Notes under the pieces: model-generated
Told to the model about the DNA's origin: nothing
Seen by the model: the letters and a program-made list of their open reading frames with translations, nothing else
Database searches by the model: none
Shown: positions 61,495 through 64,000 of the stretch, one piece after another
How the letters are laid out: each line of letters begins with the position of its first letter
How positions within the stretch are numbered: the stretch's first letter is position 1
Made by a program: the position numbers and the translations under genes
NCBI GenBank assembly: GCA_965263215.1
Contig: OZ253663.1
Span: forward strand, 1 to 64,000
Source: UBA1672 sp965263215
Lineage (GTDB): Bacteria; Pseudomonadota; Alphaproteobacteria; Micavibrionales; Micavibrionaceae
Length of the DNA stretch: 64,000 bases
Reading direction: 5' to 3'

Positions 61495-62913
61495 ATGCTT
61501 AAAGTAGCAATCATAGGCCGCCCCAACGTCGGAAAATCTACTCTGTTCAATAAATTGGCAGGTAAAAGGCTCGCCATTGTCGATGACACGCCTGGTGTTA
61601 CCCGCGACTGGCGTGAGGCAGAAGGCGATCTTTTCGGGCAAGCGTTGACGATCATTGACACAGCTGGCCTAGAAGAAGCCTTCGATGAATCTATTCAAGG
61701 CCGCATGCGCCAACAAACTGAATTCGCCTTAGAGCGCGCTAATGCCATTATATTTGTCATTGATGGGCGCGAAGGTGTAACTCCCGCCGATGAACATTTT
61801 GCAGCATTCCTTCGCAAACAGAAGAAACCTATTATTCTGGTCGTCAATAAATGTGAAAATCAAAAAAACACCCAAAGTGGTATAGGCGAGTCGTATGGAC
61901 TTGGCTTTGGTGATCCCGTCGTGATGTCAGCCGAGCATGCTGTTGGCTTTGACGATCTATTCGATACGTTGCGCCCATATTTTCCCGAGGAAGAAACGGA
62001 AGACGATACACATAGCGATGGCGTAGAACAATTCCCGGATCTCGATGATATTGAAGGCTTGGAAGACTTTGTCTTTGAGCAAGAAGATGATGATCCGGAA
62101 AAGCCTATTAAAATTGCCATTGTCGGCCGCCCCAATGTCGGAAAATCCACCTTGTTGAACGCAATTGTCGAAGAACAACGTGTGATGACCGGGCCTGAGG
62201 CAGGCATCACACGCGATGCCATAGCGGTGGACTGGTCGTATGAAGGACGAAAATTCACACTGGTTGATACGGCGGGTCTGCGCCGAAAATCAAAAGTGGT
62301 AAATCAGATAGAACGGATGTCGACCGAAGATTCATTCCGTGCCATTAGACTCGCACAGATCGTTATTCTGGTCATGGATGGTAATATGATCCTTGAAAAG
62401 CAGGATATTCAAATCGCGCAGCATGTTATCGACGAAGGGCGCGCACTGGTGATCGCCGTCAATAAATGGGATGCCATCAAAAAAGATCGCTCAGAGCTTT
62501 TGGAAGACATTAAACACAAATTGTCTCATTCATTGGCACAGGTCAAAGGCGTTCAATTTGCAACTATTTCTGCCAAGAATGGTAAGAACATCGACAAGTT
62601 ATTTTATAAGGCTCTGCAAACGTACGAAACATGGAACAAACGCGTTTCCACAGGTGCCTTAAACAGGTGGTTGGATCGCATGGAAAGTCAAAACCCCGCC
62701 CCCTTGGTGCAGGGCCGCCATAATCGTTTGAAATACATGACACAGATAAAAACGCGCCCGCCTACATTTGCCCTGTGGGTTTCAAGACCGAAAGAACTAC
62801 CTGACTCATACAAACGTTATATTACTAACGGATTGCGCCGTGACTTTGATATTCAAGGCACACCTATTAGGCTGATGATACGAGCAAGTAAAAACCCATA
62901 CGTGAATAGCTAA
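61495..62913 (+). CDS. der: Ribosome-assembly GTPase Der (EngA)
   Basis: 472 residues. Two tandem GTPase domains carry the G1 motifs GRPNVGKSTLFNKLAG and GRPNVGKSTLLNAIV, G3 DTAGLEE and DTAGLRRKSKV, and G4 NKCE and NKWD. An acidic linker (EEETEDDTHSDGVEQFPDL...) separates the domains, and a KH-like domain forms the C-terminus. Der is essential for maturation of the 50S subunit. Gene order after bamB is conserved. The 3' end overlaps the convergent YIP1-like gene by 4 bp. Confidence 0.97.
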   Translation: MLKVAIIGRPNVGKSTLFNKLAGKRLAIVDDTPGVTRDWREAEGDLFGQALTIIDTAGLEEAFDESIQGRMRQQTEFALERANAIIFVIDGREGVTPADEHFAAFLRKQKKPIILVVNKCENQKNTQSGIGESYGLGFGDPVVMSAEHAVGFDDLFDTLRPYFPEEETEDDTHSDGVEQFPDLDDIEGLEDFVFEQEDDDPEKPIKIAIVGRPNVGKSTLLNAIVEEQRVMTGPEAGITRDAIAVDWSYEGRKFTLVDTAGLRRKSKVVNQIERMSTEDSFRAIRLAQIVILVMDGNMILEKQDIQIAQHVIDEGRALVIAVNKWDAIKKDRSELLEDIKHKLSHSLAQVKGVQFATISAKNGKNIDKLFYKALQTYETWNKRVSTGALNRWLDRMESQNPAPLVQGRHNRLKYMTQIKTRPPTFALWVSRPKELPDSYKRYITNGLRRDFDIQGTPIRLMIRASKNPYVNS

Positions 62914-63482
62914 ACTGCAACGGCAAGCATGTCCCGCGCGTAATTTGATAGTTCAAATAAATTTTCATTGATGGCAAGTCCAACGATAGCGATAAAGCCG
63001 CCAAGCTCCCATGGCAAGCGAAAGCAGTGTGTGATCACAAAGGCGCTGTAGACATACCCGACAATTTCAATGAACACCGCGTACACTTCGAATGTTTCTG
63101 CAGCTTGCCCCATGGCCATCCCAATCAATATAGGACTTGCAAGAATAAGACCGTTGATATTAAGCCAATTGGAAACCATCAAAAATTTGTAGAATTTATC
63201 ATGTCGATCAAATTGCTTAGTCAGGAAATAGACCGCTGCCAGAAACAACAATGCAGAAAAAGTAATACGAAGCACATTAAGAAATATCACTAAACTCGGG
63301 GAGAACTCCTCGCTCAAACCAACGATAACCGCCAATATCAATGGCAAGAACGCCAGCGGTATAAGAAAAGATTTAATGGCCTTTGCGGGCGTGACATCAA
63401 AACGATCAAGCCCCTTTGGCATAAATAGGAATATTTCAAAACAGCCAAGTAAATTTTGTTTAAATTCTTGTTTCGTGAACAT
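62910..63482 (-). CDS. Multi-pass membrane protein, YIP1-like
   Basis: 190 residues with five or so hydrophobic segments. The pattern of alternating helices and WELGGFIAIVGLAI resembles the YIP1 domain, but it is not certain. The N-terminus is short and cytoplasmic. It is divergent from the MscS gene and convergent with der. No function is assigned. Confidence 0.5.
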   Translation of the reverse strand: MFTKQEFKQNLLGCFEIFLFMPKGLDRFDVTPAKAIKSFLIPLAFLPLILAVIVGLSEEFSPSLVIFLNVLRITFSALLFLAAVYFLTKQFDRHDKFYKFLMVSNWLNINGLILASPILIGMAMGQAAETFEVYAVFIEIVGYVYSAFVITHCFRLPWELGGFIAIVGLAINENLFELSNYARDMLAVAV

Positions 63483-63686
63483 CTATGTACACTCCTGCAT
63501 TTCAATCAGAGTTTCAACCTAATATATGCTTGCTCACTTCATTGTCATTCGCACTTACTTCATTATATTCATAAATTACGGTCTAATTGTGCCAGAATTT
63601 TGAAATCTTTGGTGTTTCCCTTGCGTGAAACCCGCAATTCGTCTAATAATCTGCGCGATAGAAAGATTAAAAAAGGGAGAAATATT
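63483..63686. other. Intergenic region between divergent membrane-protein genes
   Basis: About 200 bp with no coding potential. It must hold the promoters of the YIP1-like gene and the channel gene. An AAAAGGGAGA ribosome-binding site precedes the channel ATG; no strong hairpin is seen. Confidence 0.4.
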
Positions 63687-64000
63687 ATGGATATGGATTT
63701 TATGGCCATTGCAATGGATGTGATAATTGCAGGCGCAATTTTAGTTGCTGGTTGGGTTTTGGGTAATCAAGCCAAAGGCACAATTCAAAAAATTAAAAAA
63801 CTGGATGACACACTTAAAACATTCCTGGGCGGAATGGCGAAATACGCGATTTTTGTTGTTTCCCTTGTTATGGTTTTAACACAGTTCGGTGTCGAAACAG
63901 CAAGCTTGTTGACTGTTATTGGTGCTGCTGGTCTTGCGATTGGTCTTGCACTTCAAGGAACGCTCAGCAACGTCGCCGCAGGCGTTATGCTTTTAATTTT
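63687..64000 (+). CDS. MscS-family mechanosensitive ion channel (3' end outside window)
   Basis: The first 104 residues are visible, starting ATG at 63687 after AAAAGGGAGA. Transmembrane segments lie near residues 5-27 and 51-70. The pore-lining TM3 signature GAAGLAIGLALQGTLSNVAAGVMLL begins at about residue 80, with the small-residue packing pattern of MscS. The channel opens under membrane tension to release solutes on osmotic downshock. The gene is cut off by the right edge. Confidence 0.9.
   Translation, partial: MDMDFMAIAMDVIIAGAILVAGWVLGNQAKGTIQKIKKLDDTLKTFLGGMAKYAIFVVSLVMVLTQFGVETASLLTVIGAAGLAIGLALQGTLSNVAAGVMLLI

Noticed and set aside
1..64000. CRISPR arrays, insertion sequences, prophage or integrase signatures
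   Set aside because: No direct-repeat arrays, transposase motifs, att-like duplications or phage structural genes were seen on either strand.

Overview
The window looks like a chromosome segment of an alphaproteobacterium with low to moderate GC. The evidence is a circularly permuted two-piece tmRNA gene, a GapR/DUF2312 nucleoid protein, an alpha-type SspB adaptor, a hemC-hemD-mitofilin-hemY block divergent from tsaD, and a thyA/folA/mrp/hflK-hflC/degP block. A lone DotI/IcmL-like gene, an isolated FlgC-like gene and many unassigned proteins would fit a Micavibrio-like lineage, but the sequence alone does not prove that placement. There is no sign of a phage, insertion sequence, integron or CRISPR array.

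Layout. 1-9.3 kb is an exopolysaccharide/O-antigen locus: an SLBB export protein open at the left edge, two GT2 enzymes, a Wzz-like protein, an AsmA-like protein, a GT4 enzyme, a Wzy/ligase-like protein and a TauE permease. 9.3-11.9 kb holds a secreted Lys/Ser-rich protein, an unknown protein and a rhomboid protease. 11.9-16.8 kb is the minus-strand haem block (hemC, hemD, mitofilin-like, hemY), divergent from tsaD-gpsA-acs-CDGSH (16.8-21.1 kb). 21.1-28.4 kb contains gapR, an IcmL-like gene, an ABC1 kinase, a putative metallopeptidase, tRNA-Arg(CCG), an sRNA candidate, a hydrolase and sspB. The tmRNA lies at 28.4-28.7 kb on the minus strand. 28.8-33.5 kb is mostly proteins of unknown function around thyA. 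33.5-40.7 kb carries folA, mrp, hflK-hflC-degP, a DMT transporter and miaA. 41.3-42.3 kb is a long non-coding stretch with DnaA-box-like sites, a probable structured RNA of about 390 nt, and a branched-chain amino acid leader peptide with attenuator. 42.3-47.7 kb is the ilvB...ilvN-ilvC operon, interrupted by a DUF2007 gene and a large membrane protein. 47.8-53.1 kb has two DMT transporters flanking tandem divergent subtilisin-like proteins. 53.1-64 kb carries cell-envelope and housekeeping genes: FlgC-like, formyltransferase, amidase, L,D-transpeptidase, YfgM-like, BamB, Der, and an MscS channel cut by the right edge.

How the genes fit together. The ilv genes catalyse the first two shared steps of Val/Leu/Ile synthesis. 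They sit behind a leader whose codons are 15/26 Ile, Leu or Val, and a terminator/antiterminator pair can be drawn by hand. tmRNA and SspB belong to one quality-control route and lie about 0.9 kb apart. ThyA and FolA are coupled in folate/dTMP metabolism. HflK, HflC and DegP handle membrane and periplasmic protein quality. YfgM-like, BamB and Der form a conserved envelope/ribosome-assembly neighbourhood.

The best leads for new biology are the ilv leader with its possibly leaderless translation, the unidentified RNA just upstream, the tmRNA tag with an internal ANDN duplication, the cytoplasmic S8-like pair without a recognisable catalytic Asp, and the mitofilin-like protein with an N-terminal DNA-binding-type domain.
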